Shown here: one piece after another, positions 24,501 to 39,500 of the stretch | Position numbering within the stretch: the first letter of the stretch is position 1 | Layout: each line of letters begins with the position of its first letter | From: Desmodus rotundus | Lineage: Eukaryota > Chordata > Mammalia > Chiroptera > Phyllostomidae | Length of the DNA: 64,000 nucleotides | Assembly (NCBI RefSeq): GCF_022682495.2 | Contig: NC_071389.1 | Coordinates: 107,735,951-107,799,950, forward strand | Direction of reading: 5' to 3' | Made by a program: the position numbers and the translations under genes | The notes under the pieces: generated by a model | The model's database searches: none | What the model was told of the DNA's origin: nothing | The model's input: only the letters and a program-made list of their open reading frames with translations

Positions 24501-27500
24501 GAGAATAGGGGTAAGAGGAGTAAGACATTGGAGAGGGGCTATTGAGGGCCTTAAAATTAGCTTTGCCTGCTTTATAATTTAATTTGCTCAGCATTGTCTT
24601 ACCTCTATGCCATATCCTTCATTCACTCTGAAATAGCAAACTCTTATGAATCTCACAGTAGGTGGCTTGTTTGAGTAGAGCTTTGGGTTTTAATCGGGTG
24701 ACTTTGTGATCTTGATGTTTTTACCCTGATTTCCAAAATAAGCTTTCACCTCTTCTCAGGTAGCCACAGTTATGTCTTTCTGTCTTCTTGGGTCCTATGA
24801 GCTTTACATGTAGGTGATTTCATTACTTTTGGTTTATACCTTCTATAGGTGTATCATTAGTGGTCCTCAAGGACCACTAATAAAAGCTTTGTTTGCACTT
24901 GCCAATGGTCGTTAATTTGAATCATGCATTTCTGTTCTAAGGGTACCAACACATGTGGAGGAAATTTAAAAATAATATAAAGTACACACACAGTGTTCTT
25001 TTGTGGCTAGAGGAATTGCATAAGACCCTAAAAGAGGAACTATTGTTATTTTTTAGGTTAAACAGTAAAAATATTTTTTTACTGCTGTCATTATAAGTCA
25101 ATTGTTAGCCAAGAATCCTCCATAAAATTATTTATAATCCCCGTTAAAATAGGATATTATTATTTCTTTAAACTATTATGTTTTGGTTATAAGATATCCA
25201 CTAAATTCATTCTTCAAATGCATTACCGTTTGGGTTCAGATTTTCCTAAAGTGAGATTCTCTTTTTGGCGGGTGCAGGTAGGACTAACAACATGGGGATT
25301 TCTCCACACTCAGGTTCCTCATTTGTAAACAAAAAAAGGAGATAAGCAGTATCTTAGTCTTTCATCAGAAAATACCTATCTAAGGCACAGCAATGTTCCT
25401 CTTCAGACAGGTGTTTTGCAGAAAGAGAAATGTACAAAATCTGGAGAAATCATTAGGATTTAGAGTCACAGGATTTTCCTCCTTTCCTTTTTAGACCCGT
25501 TGAGCATCAAGTATGTCCAAGACTCGTGTTAAGTGACACATGGAACTGGTTTCTTACCTCCAAGAACTCATGGTCTAATGGGGGTGTCAGCCAGAAAGGG
25601 TCAGGAATACAAAAGGAAAATGTCAGTGCAATTTTAAATATATGCACAGAGGTGGAACCTCTGACCCAGACTAGGAAAATAAGGCAAGGCTTTCAAGAGG
25701 TGACACCAGAGCCAGCACTAGAAAACTAAGTATGGGTAGACAGGAAAAGCGAGGATAAGGAGATTCCTGGCAAAGAAAAATATACAGAGGTAAGGACATG
25801 AATTAGACAGAAAACTGTAATTCCCTTCCAGGTTGCTGGGACACGATGTATAAGGTCTCCAGGAAGAGAACAGCTATCATTTACAAAGTTGTGACTCAGA
25901 AAATTGCCTGCAGACTGTTCAATGGTTAGCTTTTAAAGAATTCAGGATTGCCAGAGGCTCAGTCTGTCCTTTGTGAGGAATGTTGTAGTGATGTGATAAA
26001 GAACTTGGACTTTTGCATGTAGATCAAGAGTCTCTAGATGGAATTCAGTGGTCCATTGTATCTCTCAGGTTGTGTGTGCGTGTGCGTGTGTGTGTGTGTG
26101 TATACATGGTATTATTTTGGAAAGAAGCAGCCAATGAATGCATAAGTAAGTAAACCAACAAATTGATGTTTCTCTCTTTCTCTCTGTCTCTCTCTCTCTC
26201 TGTCTCTCTCTGTCTCTCTCCCCCCTTCTTCTCTTTCTAAAAAAAATAAAGAAATAAAGAAATAAACAAAAATGTTGAAGAATTTTTATTGAGCGTAATC
26301 TGTAGCCCCCTGCCCCTTTACTGTGCTCAGTGGTGGGGCTAAAACTCCCACTTTCTTATCACTTACTTGGTCTTTCTGGTGACCAGCCCCACCTTAAGGC
26401 TATCTAGGGGCCCCACCCTAAGTCACCACATTAGCATAAACTCCGTGGTGCTCAAACTGTGCCTCTAATGAATAACAAAAGACATTCCTATCACTCAGGA
26501 AATTCCGAGGGTTTTTGGAGTTTTGTGCCAGAAACCAGGACTAAGACCAAATGTACCACACTGGGCTACTGCTCTTTTTTACTAGATGAGGAAAATGGGT
26601 CCCAAAGAGGTTAAATGACTTGCTGAAATTCAAAGTTATCAAAGTGGATAACCCTCATGAGAGGGACTTGGGACTCAGGTCTTCTGTCTTACCCAGTTAT
26701 CTTTACCTTTGTCTCACAGAAGACTTGGCTGGGAGGATGTGCAAATGAGGTGCTCTGACTTCCTGTGATTTGTTTTATAATGTCTAAATCTATTGCTCTT
26801 TTAGGTGGAGTAGATTTTACTTTTACCTGAAATTTTATTTTAAATTCATGCCAAATATTTTTCTCCACCCCCCCCACCCCAGTCCTGTCCCTTCAAAGTA
26901 GACAACTTCGGGAGAGCTTTTCCAATTCTACAGTTGTCCTCCCTGGTCAGAATGGGTTTAGAACTGGACTCTGGGAAGTGCTCCTAGGGTTTGGGAATGG
27001 ATTCCCAGGAAGAACCTAACTATCAATGGTGGCAAATTCTTCTTCCGGCTTTTTTAAAAAGCAGGTTTATTGAAGTATAATTTTCATATAGCAAGTTTCA
27101 CCCTCTTCAGTGTGTGATTAACTAACACATACAGTCACATAACTACCACCACTAGCAAGATACAGAACAAGTCCATTTTCCCCCAGACTCCCCTTTGGCC
27201 CCTTTCTAGTCAACCCCAGTGCCCACCCCCACCCCGAAGACCAGTAATACCTATTCTGTCCTTACCACTTTCCTTTTTCCAGAATGTCTGTACGTGAAAT
27301 TTGACAATATGTAACCTTTTGGGTATGTTTCTTTTACATAGCACAATTCTTTGAGATTTATCGATATTGTTATGTAATCAGTATATTTTATGTATATCAA
27401 TATATTTTCCATTTCTATTGCTGAGTAGTATTCCATTGTATGGATGTTCATCCATTAACCAGCCAATGTTCACTTGTTTGCTTCTAGTTTCTGGCAGTTA

Positions 27501-30500
27501 TGAATAAAGCAGCTATAAATATTTGAATATAGGTCCGGGTTAAGCATGGGCTTTAATTTTTCTTTGGTAAATACCCAGGAACGGTATTGTATTACTGGAT
27601 TGGATTCCAGTCTTTTAGAATAATTGTACCATCTTTAATTGGCACAAACAATGTCTGAGATTGTAGTTACTCAGCATCATTGTAGGCACTAGGTATGGTC
27701 AGTTTTTTGGTTTTGTTTTTTAGCCATTCTAACAGTGGGGTAGTGATGTCATTGTGGTTATAATTTGCATTTGCCTAATGACTGATGATGTCGATCATCT
27801 TTTTGTATATTTAATTGCCATCCTATTTATTTTTTTAGAGATAGGGGAAGGGAGGGAGAAAGAAAAGGACAGAAACCTCCCTTTGTTGCCTCTCCCCTGA
27901 CCCCACCCAGGGACCTGACCCAAATCCCAGGCACATGCCCTGGCTTAGAGTCCAACCTGTGACCTATCAGTTCTCAGGCCGTCGCTCAATTCACTGAGCC
28001 ATACCAGCCAGGGTGTGTGCCATCCTATACTTTGGTGAAGTGTCTCCTAAAATCTTTTGCCCATTTAAAAAAAAAAATCAGGATGTTTGTTTCTTATTAT
28101 TACTTTTTTGTGTATTCTGGAGGCAAGTCCTTTATCAAATATGTGTTTTGAAAATACTTTCTCCCAATCTATGACTTGTCTTTTCAGTTTTTAAATAGTC
28201 TCTTTTGAAGAGCATAAATTATTCATTTTGATGAAGCCCACTAGTGGAAAAAAAATTAGCTCTAGACTGAACAGTGCTCTGGTCCCACCCAAAAGCTTAA
28301 ACATAAGAAACAAAATGTTTACGATAAGCTTAACTGAATCTCAGAGAAAAAGTACAAGAATATTTAACAGAATACAAAAATGTCTGACACCAGGTAAAAT
28401 TTGCAATGCATTGTACAACATGGTAACCAAATGAATATTCTGTTATATATTTGAAAGTTGCTAAGAGTAGATCTTAAAAGTTCTTATCACAAGAAAAAAA
28501 TTGTGACTATGTGAGGTGATGGATATTAATTAAACATATTGTATAACCATGTCTCAATATACATATGCCAAATCATTATGTTTTACATTATATATACCTT
28601 AACCTTATACAAAGTTGCATGTTGATAATGTCTCAACAAAACTCGGGGAGACTCTCAAAACTCAATCATAAGAAAATAAACAACCCAACTTAAGTGTCAC
28701 AAAGCAGCAACATGGGTTGCCTTCCCCTGGTGAACACTTAAGGCTCCTCCCCTTACTACATAACAGGTGTACCCAGACAAAAAAAATAGCCCAAATGAAA
28801 GAACAGCTCAAAGCTCCAGAAAAAATACAACTAAGCAAAGAAGAGATAACCAACCTATCAGATGCACAGTTCAATACACTGGTAACCAGGATGCTCACAG
28901 AATTGGCTGAATATGGTCGCAAATTGGATGAAAAAATGAAGGCTAATGCTAAGTGAAATAAAGAAAAAATGCGTATGGAACCAACAGTGACAGGAAGGAA
29001 ATCGGGACTCAAATCAATGGTGTGGACCAGAAGGAAGAAAGAAACATTCAACTAGAACAGAATGAAGAAACAAGAATTCCAAAAAATGAGGAGAGTCTTA
29101 GGAACCTCCAGGACATCTTGAAACATTCCAACATCTGAATCATAGGGGTGCCAGAAGGAGAAGAGGAAGAGCAAGAAATTGAAAACTTATTTGAACAAAT
29201 AATGAAGGAGAACTTCCCCAATCTAGCAAAGGAAATGGACTTCCAGGAAGTCCAGGAAGCTCAGAGAGTCCCAAAGAAGTTGGACCCAAGGAGGAACACA
29301 CTAAGGCACACCATCATTACATTAACCAAGATTAAAGATAAGGAGAGATAAGAACCCTGAAACACCAATCCAAAAGAACCTATGCACCCCAATGTTCGTA
29401 GCAGCACAATTTACAATAGCCAAGTACTGGAAGCAACCTAAGTGCCCATCAGCAAATGAGTGGATCAAAAAACTATGGTATATTTACACAATGGGATTCT
29501 ACGCAGTAGAGAGAAAGAAGGAGCTTATACCCTTTGGAACAGCATGGATGGAACTGGAGAGCATTATGCTAAGTGAAATAAGCCAGGCGGTGAGGGACAA
29601 ATACCATATGATCTCACCTTTAACTGGAACATAATGAACAAAAGAAAAAAGCAAACAAAATATAACCAGAGACATTGAAGTTAAGAACAATCTAACAATA
29701 GTCAGAGGGGAGTGGGGAGGGGACAGTGGGGAGAGGGGATTACAGGAACTACTATAAAGGACACATGGACAAAATCAAGAGGGAGAGTGGAGGTGGGGGA
29801 GGGAGGTAGGTTTGGCTGGGGTGGGGTGGAGGGATGGGGAGAAAATGCAGACAACTGTAATTGAATAACAATAAAATTTTTTAAAGAAATAAAAAGTGTA
29901 AAACAAAAAAATAAAACAAAATATATCCATTCAATGATAAAAACAAAAAAACCCACATAAATGTTTATGTCTTGTCTCTAAAATTAGAATGTAAGCTCAG
30001 GGAAAAAGTTTTTTAATATTTGTTTTCTTCAGAGCACACATGCAGTGCTTCGAAAATATTATGTTCCTTAAACACTAGTGGATTTTAGTAAAGAGGTTAT
30101 AATAATAAGAAAAAGAAAGATAAGGAGAGAATCTTAAAAGCAGCAAGAGAAAAGGAGACAGTTACATACAAAGGAATGCCCATTAGACTATCAGCTGATT
30201 TCTCAAAAAAAAATCTTGCAGGTAAGAAGGGGCTGGAAAGAAGTATTCAAAGTCACAAAAGGCAAGGACCTACATCCAAGATTACTCTACCCAGCAAAGC
30301 TATCATTTAGAATGGAAGGGAAGATAAAGTGCTTCCCAGATAAGGTCAAGTTAAAAGAGTTCATCATCACCAAGCCCTCATTTTATGAAATGTTAAAGGG
30401 ACTTACCTAAGAAAAAGAAGATAAAAAATATGAACAGTAAAATGACAACAAACTCACAGTTATTAACAACTGAACCTAAAACAACAACTAAGCAAACAAT

Positions 30501-33500
30501 AGGAGCAGGATCACAGAAATGGAGATCACATGGAGGGTTATCAGTGGGGGAGTGGGAGGGAGAGAGAGGGGGAAGAGGTACAGAGAATAAATAGCATAAA
30601 TGGTAGGTAAAAGATAGATGGGGGGAGGTTAAGAATAGTATAGGAAATGTAGAAGCCAAAGAACTTATATATAGGACCCATGGAAATGAACTAAAGGGGG
30701 GGAATGGGGGTGAGAGGGGGTGCAGAGGATGGAGAGGAATATGGGGGGGGAATGGGGCAACTGTGATAGCATAATCAATAAAACATTTTTAAAAAAGAAA
30801 ATAAACAACCCAATTTAAAAGGAGTTGATTTGGGTAAAACATGAACAGACACACTATGAAAGGATATATAGGAAGTCATGTAAACATCCGAAAGGATGCT
30901 TCATGTCATTAGTAGAAAAATGCAAATTAAAGATGACAAGGAGATATAATACACCTATTAGAATGGCTAAAATTAAAAATTCTCATTATACCAAGTGTTG
31001 GTGAGGATGTGGCACCAGTGGAATTTCAAGAAGCTACTAATAGAAATAGAAAGTGATACAACCTCTTTGGAGAATAGTTTCGTACTTTCTTAAAAAGTTA
31101 CAGACACCTCACATATGATTTAGGTATTCTACTCCTTGGTATTTACTCAAGAAAAATGAAAGTATATGTCCATACCGAGACTTTTATACAGATGTTCATA
31201 GTGCTTTATTAATAAGATCCCCCAAATAGAAACAATCTAAATTCTATCCACAGGTGAATGAATTAAAATATTGTGTTATATCTTAATAATAGACTACTAT
31301 GAGCAATTGAAAGGAATGAACTGCTGGTTATGTACTTCAATATGGGACAAGCTCAAAAACAAAACAAAATGAAACAGAGTGAAAAAGCCAGACTTTCCTC
31401 CAAAAAAAAAAAAAGAGTTCATACTATATGATTCCATCTGTATGAAATTCTACAAGTTGAAACTATAGTGACTGAAAGGAGATGGGACGTGGCTTGGGCA
31501 TGGGTGAGTAGGGTGAGCAGGAGAGAGGGACTACAAAGACGCATGCAGAAACTTTTGGGGGTGATGTCTGAGTTCACTATTTTGATGGGTGATGGTTTTA
31601 CAGATATGTGTTTGTGGGTATTTATGTCAAAACTTACCAAATTATACACTTTAAATATGGTCAGTTTATTCTATGTCAGTTATACTGAATAAAAGTTTTC
31701 AAAAAGTGTAGGGAGAAAATAATGTTTGGGAATAAGTTAGGAAAGTATCTTAAACTATTCTTTCTTCCTTCCTTCCTTCCTTCCTTCCTTCCTTCCTTCC
31801 TTCCTTCCTTCCTTCCTTCCTTCCTCTCCCCTATCTCTCTCTCCCTCCTCTCCCTCTCTCTCTCTCTCTGCCCTTGCCCTTGCATTATGCTCATTTAGTT
31901 TCCTTTAAAAGACTAGGAGCTCTCTTCAGAGAAATAAAAATGCGTAATGCCTGAATGCTAATGCGGTTGTAGTAACATGGTTGCCTTCTCACCTTCCCTG
32001 TCAAAACAGAAAATGGTATAGCACCTCTTTTTGGAAAACAAGAAGGCAGTGCATATCAAGAACCGTTGAAATATATTTATGTCCTTGATCCACTAATTCC
32101 TCCTCTGGAAATTTATACTAAGGAAATAATATTTTAAAAGTGAAAGGCTTAGTGAAGTATTTTAAAAGGCAGGGGAAAACAGTCAAATGCAAGCAAGGGA
32201 ATGACTGGGTCATTTTATATCCACTAAAGGAATGCAAATCAGTTAAACATAATATCATAAAAAATGCTTATATTGTGTTTAAATCAGAATATAAAATGAT
32301 TTCTACTCTATCAATACAATTCATTGAAAACTGTATGTACTAATCAACAGAAGAAAAAAGCAAACAAAATATAACCAGAGACATTGAAGTTAAGAACAAT
32401 CTAACAATAGCCAGGGGGGAGTGAGGAGGGGACAGTGAGGAGAGGGGATTACAGGAACTACTATAAAGGACACATGGACAAAATCAAGGGGGACGGTGGA
32501 GGTGGGGGAGGGAGGTGGTTTCAGCTGGGGTGGGGTGGAGGGATGGGGAGAAAAGGCACACAACTGTAATTGAATAACAATAAAAATTTTTAAAAAACTG
32601 TATGTACAAATAGGAAAGGTTCTAGAGAAATGAAAATGGCTCATTTGTTAGGACATCAGGATTTAGAGTGAATTTTTACTTCTAGTCCCACTAATACTGG
32701 TATAATGTGGATTCTTTAACAAAGAATAAAATAATGAAGACAGATTAGACGAGATGGGGCACTCTCAGGGTGGTATGGCCGTAGTAATAAAGACAGATTA
32801 AAACAAAACAGTAAATGTATCTTAATATGTAGTTCCCGTAGCTGAAATACTGAGATTGTAAAACACATTACAAGGTATGAAGGTGGCTGAATACGTACAC
32901 TTACCTCCTGTCTACCAATAGTCCACTCAAATGATAGTAAAAAAAAATTAAGATGCAAACATAACACGACAAAGATAATGGGGATGGAGAAAATAAAATT
33001 TTGAAAGCTTTAAAGCTCATGAAGAAAGCTGAATCATAAGGTGGGGTTGAGAAAGCTGAGAAGCAACCTGATTTTCACTGCAGGAAGAGTATAAATTGTC
33101 AGCACCAGCCCCCACAGTGTGGGCAGCAGGCAAGAGAAAGAAGGGTCATTTCTGGGGAAGGTGACCAGCCCATGAGAAAATCAAAGATAACCGTAGAGAG
33201 ATCAGGCAGCAGGTCATACCATGTTGAACTGGGCTTACATGATCATTTTGTGCTTCATTATTATACATGGGCAAACTGTCAAGGATCATCACTTATTTGG
33301 GGAAAACATCCCTATAATAGAAGAACGGAAGTAAGAGAGAGAGAAAGAGTCAAAGAAATAATTCAAAGAAGACATCTCTAAAGAGAAGAATATGAGTTTC
33401 TAGGCTGAAAAGGCCCACTGAATATCTAATACTGTGGATGAGTATAGAGTCTCAAAAAACCACACACTTTTGAAAGTTTTAGTGCACAAAGATCTACAGG

Positions 33501-36500
33501 CATCTGTAAAGAAGAAATGGTTTGTATACAAACATTCAGCTCCTCAGTTGACCAGTCTCATCTCAAGTGCTTAATACCCACATGTACCTAGTGACAGCCA
33601 CATGGAACAGCACAGATAGAGAGTATTTCCATTGCTGAGGAACATTCTGTTGAACAGCACTGATCTAAACTACCTCTGCTCCTGATCTATACTTAAGACT
33701 CGCCCTTATGAAATTGTATTTCCTGCGTACCTTCCTGCTGGCCACTTTTCCTTGATTACCTTTCGTTGTGTCATTTTGTTGCAAGATGAGTAAGTAATTT
33801 TCTTTTTAAGGTGTGCGGGTATCAACATCGTTGTTTTTATTTTGTTTTACAGTTGTTTTTTCAGCAATGATATTTGAGACTATTACAAATCAAGATCTGC
33901 CTGTGATCAAGTGTGTTTTAATCAATCATAAGAACAGAGATTCATCAGTGGGGATAACGTCATCATATCCCACGGTAAAGTAATGTTAATATTATAAGTT
34001 TAGCTAGTTTCTCTGGAAACTATTGAGACCTACCATGGCTATATGGGCCTTTCTTTTTATGTATTTGAGTATGTTATGTACTCATATCTGGTGCATATGA
34101 GCATCGATACTCATCGCTGCCTGGCACTCTATTCCATCAAGGCACGTTCTCTTTGAGTTTGGTTTCAGGAAGGACACTGGTACTCACTGTGAATAAGTAA
34201 CAGGAATTTCCCTTTCTTCTTAAAGGGAATCCAGATTTCTCTCTCAAGCCTGAGTCCCCAAATTCTACCTACCTCCTGGATATGGATAAATAAATTTTCC
34301 ATTTGGAGTACTTAGTCTCTTTTGCTTTCACATTTGATCAGTTACTAAGCCTTGCCAATGTCCATTTTTTACTAGTTCTCATCTAATCACCTCAGATTCT
34401 CTGGTCACACTGTCACTTCCCTAATTCAAGCCCTCATTAACTCCATCATAATCACCGTCATATCCTACATGGCTTCTTCCTTTTGCAGTTCATTGCAGAT
34501 GAGCTGTCAGACTCTTCTTGAAGTACAACTCCATCCTCTACTTCCTGCCTAGAGACAGACCTTCAGTGACCTCACTCAGATTAACGTGCAAATTTCACTA
34601 CCCTTCTCCTTCTTACTATTAATCTAACATAGCCTAGCTATTTATGCAAATAAAGGAAGCTTAAATGATAGACAACTGAGAATATTAGAAGTCTTTATGC
34701 AATAAAAAGCAAACCTAAATTAGCCAATTCTGTGGACATTTCCAGTTAAGGATTTATAAAAATAGTCACTATTTTCTTTTGCATAGGTGAACATGTAAAC
34801 ACATGACATGATAACCTATGTGCCCCCCAAATCAGAGATATTAGAAATATTCTAAAATTTTTGAATCAGTGTGAAATAGGTTTTAATGACAATATTCTAC
34901 ATGAATGAAAACACCTAATTTACTGTATGATTTTTTTTATGCCTGAAGCATGGTTGATTTGAATTTTTAAATCACTATTGGTATCACAACACACTGACTT
35001 ATTAACATTATTTGTATACATAGCATTTCAGTGCAGACAAAAAATTAATATTGTTTCTATATTGTTTTAAAGTTTTAGTGTGTTTTCACCATCAGAAAAT
35101 AAATGCACACATTTAAGTGTTTTCTTATAAAGCACAGTCTTTTTTTGTAAACTTTTAATTTTATTTATTTTCAGAGAGGAGAGAAGGGAGGGAGAAAGAG
35201 AGAGAGAGAAACATTGATTGGTTGCCTCTTGAACACTCCCAATTGGGGACCTGGCCCACAACCCAGGCTGTGGTATGACTAGAATTGAACTGGTGACCAT
35301 TTGATTTGGTGACCTTTTGGTTCAGTGGCCTTTTGGTTCTCAGGCTGGCGCTCAATCCCCTGAGCCATGCTAGACAGGGCTAAAACACAGTCTTAAAAGA
35401 AATTAATGATGATTGGTCTTGGTTGCTAGTTTTAAGTCCTGCATTATTTTTTTTCATGTAGTATAAATTATATTCTTATGCAATATTCAGGATTATATTG
35501 AGACCCAGTAGTTCTTAAACAACATTAAACAAACAACTGTAGGAATACTAACTGTGGCAAAGATGAACATTCCTCATCATGCACGTTCATTTCCTTGAAG
35601 CTGAAGCTGCTGCATTCGGGCATTTCTGCACTTCAATGTGGAGTGGAAGGTTAGGGTGTCTGTAGCTTTTCATTTATTTATTTATTTATTTAATCTTTAT
35701 TGTATTTTTCCCATTGCCATTTAGTTCCCTTATTCCCTACCCCCTCAGCAAACATCACACTGTTGTCCATGTCCATGAGTCCTTTTTCCTTTTTGCTCAA
35801 TCCCGCCACCCCTCACCCTCTAACTTCCACCCCACCACTAGCTGTCAGCCTGCTCTCCATCTATGAGTCTATCCCCATTTTCCTTGTTAGTTCAGTTTGT
35901 TCATTAGATTCCACATATGAGTGAAATCGTATGTCATTTGTTTTTCTGTGACTGGCTTATTTCACTTAGCATTATGTTCTTCAGGTCCGTCCATGCTGTT
36001 GCAAAGGGTAAAATTTTCTTCTTTTTCATGGCCAAGTAGTATTCTATTGTGGTAATGTCCCATAGCTGGTTTATCCACTCTTCTACTGATGGACACTTGG
36101 GCTGCTTCCATATCTTGGCAATTGTAAATAACGCTGCAATGAACATAGGGGTGCTTATGTTCTTTCAAATTAGTGTTTGGGGTTCTTTTGGATATATTCC
36201 CAAAAGTGGAATTGCTGGGTCAAAGACAGATCCATTTTTAATTTTTTGAGGTATCTCCCTACTGCTTTCCACAGTGGCTGCATTCCCACAAACAGTACAA
36301 AAGGGTTACCCTTTCTCCATATCCTTGTCAGCACTTATTGTTTGTTGATTTATTGATGATAGCCATTCTGACAGGTATGAGGTGGTATCTCATTGTGGTT
36401 TTGATTTGCATTTCTCTGATGATTAGTGACATTGAGCATCTTCTCATATTTCTATTGGCCCTCTGTATGTCCTTCTTGGAGAAGAAGGACCTCTATTCAA

Positions 36501-39500
36501 GTCCTTTGCTCATTTTTTAATTGGATTGTTTGTTTTTTTGATGTTGAGTTTTGTAAGTACTTTATAAATTTTGGATATTAACCTCATACCAGATGTATTG
36601 GTGAGTATGTTCTCCCATTCTGTGGATTTTCTTTTTATTTTGTTGATGATTTCCTTTGCTATGCAAAAACTTTTTAGTTTGATGTAGTTCCATTTGTTTA
36701 TTTTTTCTTTTATTTCCCTTGCCTGGGGAAATTGCTCTGATAAAAAATTGCTATGAGCTATGTCCAAGATTTTGCTGCCTATGTTTTCTTCTAGGATTTT
36801 TATGATTTAGGGTGTAACATTTACATCTTTGATCCATTTTGAATTTATTCTTGTGTATGGTGTAAGAAGGTGGCCTAGTGTCATTTTTCTCCACATACCT
36901 GTCCAATTTTCCCAACACCATTTATTGAATAAACTGTCTTCAGTCCATTGAATGTGCTTGGTTCTTCTGTCAAATATTAATTGACTATAAAGGTGTGGGT
37001 TTATTTCTGGGCTGTCTACTGTGTTCCCTTGATCTATGTGTCTGTTTTTATGCCAGTACCATGCTATTTTGATTACTATGGCCTTATAGTATAGTTTGAT
37101 ATTAAGTAGTGTGATTCCTCCAACTTTTTCTTCTTTCTCAGGATTGCTATTGCTATGTGTGGCCTTTTGGGATTCCATATAAATTTTTGAAATATTTGTT
37201 CTAGTTCTGTGAAATATGTCATTGGAGTCTTGATAGGAATTGCATTGAATCTTTAGATTGATTTGGGTAGTGTGGACATTTTGGGGTAGTATGTGGCTGA
37301 TGTTGTACCAACCTCAAATTCCCAGAATAGATCCCACACGATCATGGCGCATGATCTTTTTGATGCATAGCTGTATTTGGGTTGCAAATATTTTGTTGAG
37401 GCCATTAGCATCTATGTTCATCAGGGATATTGGCATATAATTTTCTTTCTTGGTAGTGTCTTTATCTAGTTTTGGAATTAAGATAATGTAAATGAGTTTG
37501 GTAGCCTTCCCTCCTCTTGAATTTTATAAAATAGTTGGAGAAGGAAAAGTATTGGTTCTTCTCGGGATGTTTGGTAAAATTCACCTGTGCAGCCATCCTG
37601 TCCGGGCTTCTGTTTCTTGAGAGTTTTTTGATTACTGTTTCAGTATCGCTAGGTATAATCCATCTATTCATATTCTCTGATTCTTCCTTGCTTAGTTTTG
37701 GAAGACTAAAATTCCATTTCATCCAGGATGTCCAATTTGTTGGCATATAATTATTTGTAATATTTTCTTACAATCCTTTGTAATTCTTTGGTGTCAGTTG
37801 TTATTTCTCCTCTTTCATTTTTGATTTTATTTCTTTGGGTTCTTTCCCTTTCTTTCTCGATGAGTCTGGTTAAAGGTTTGTCAATCTTATTTATCTTTTC
37901 AAAGAACCGGTTCTTGTATTCATTGATCTTTTGTTTTTTTAGACTCTATTTCATTTATTTCTGCTCTGATCTTTATTATTTCCTTCCTTTTACTCACTTA
38001 AAAAAAAAGGTTTCAATTTATTTTCAATTTATTCCACAGTTCACAGTTCTCAGATGAGACATCTTTCTGGAAATGTTATAGTCCAAGGGTGTTTTGAATA
38101 ACCAAACACTCTTTACTAGACAAAACTTGCCCATGTAAATCTAATAAATAAGCTTCTACATCCTTAGATATGTTACCAGTATATCCTGTACCCAAAATAA
38201 GTTGCTGTTACTATTCCCACAATCCACCTAATAGTTGTTTAAAATCTGAATATTTACATCATTTTTTATTTCTGTTTGAAGACTAAGATGTGTGCTGGGT
38301 TTCTCCACTGCAAAGTTACTACTTTTTCTTTGTAATTATCAAATATTTGAGGGGAGATGCAAATATCTTTTTTCTCCTCCAATTTTCATCTGCTGATTTT
38401 AACTTCCATTCGTGGACTTTGTCTACAATTCCTACTGTGATGTTTGCCTAATGGTGATTTTTTCTTTTCCCCCATTCCCTCTACATGTATTAATTGGCAT
38501 TTTTCTGTGAGGAAAAGCTATCCCTTCTCTATTTTATTTATTTATTCAATTATTTGTTTATATCAGTATGAACTCATAGGTATTTATTTTATTCTATGGG
38601 TTCTAACCCAAAACTATCATTTTTGTTTTGTTGTATAAATGGCTCCAGCATTTGGCCATTGAGACCTACTTCAGGTTGGCCCCTGTGTCCCTTCAGCACG
38701 TCCTCTTCTTGTTTCAGCACTTCCTTCCTTCAGCACTGCAACATACTTGAGGCTCACCTTGTGCTTTTCTTGCCTTGGCCCTGGAGTTAACTACTTCTCC
38801 AAGGAGCACTGGTTTCTTGGAGGACAGTATTTAGAAACCAAGATCTGAGAGCTGGATGTACTCACTGCTACTGGGATGTCATTGCTTCTAGTTCCTCTGA
38901 GCTGGCAGTGCTAGGAAATGTATGTATGTATACTAACCCCACACATACTATATTAATATTTATCTCCGTCATGTCTGCATCTATCTGTGTGTTATCTATC
39001 TATCTATTTATCTGTCTATTATCTATCTCTCCACCCATCACCATAAGGTCAAGCTGATAACTCTGATTTTCATTTGGCACCAGTGTTCATTCTAGCTTTC
39101 CCTCTTTCCTTATTTGCATTTCTCTTGGACAGTAAGAAACCTAGCTTATATTATCTATAATACTTATGTATTCAATTCAAGTATATACATAAACTAGTTT
39201 CAGAATCATTAACTCACATCCCAATGAGAAACAGGTGTACTAATTAGAATACTGTATTTGTGTTACAGTTATTTTTGTCTTTAACCTTATTGTATCCAAA
39301 GGGTTATTTTCCAAAGTTCCTTAGGTTAATTCTTTCCTTTCCTACCCCCTTCACTATGGCTATGTTACTATTTATTTGTTACACATTAAATTCATTTGGT
39401 TTGTGTTCCATTCTGAGTTCCTCTCATATCCCGGTTGGTGTTAATTATTATTTTTATAAGTATATGAAACACGGTTATGGTTCTAAAAAACAAAGAAATA

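Larger units (their letters stand above)
28241..31420 (+). mobile_element. Old LINE host of a three-level nest
   Basis: Old L1-type sequence on both sides (28241-28688 and 30814-31420; e.g. gatgacaaggagatataata and accaagtgttggtgaggatg) is split by the HAL1 at 28689-30794, which is itself split by an L1 at 29349-30115. The right flank is clear L1 ORF2 tail; the left flank is less certain. Confidence 0.7.

Noticed and set aside
26060..26225. TG/TC tracts in intron 1 as a regulatory switch
   Set aside because: They are a dinucleotide run next to the 3' half of a Ves-type SINE; no further evidence for function.
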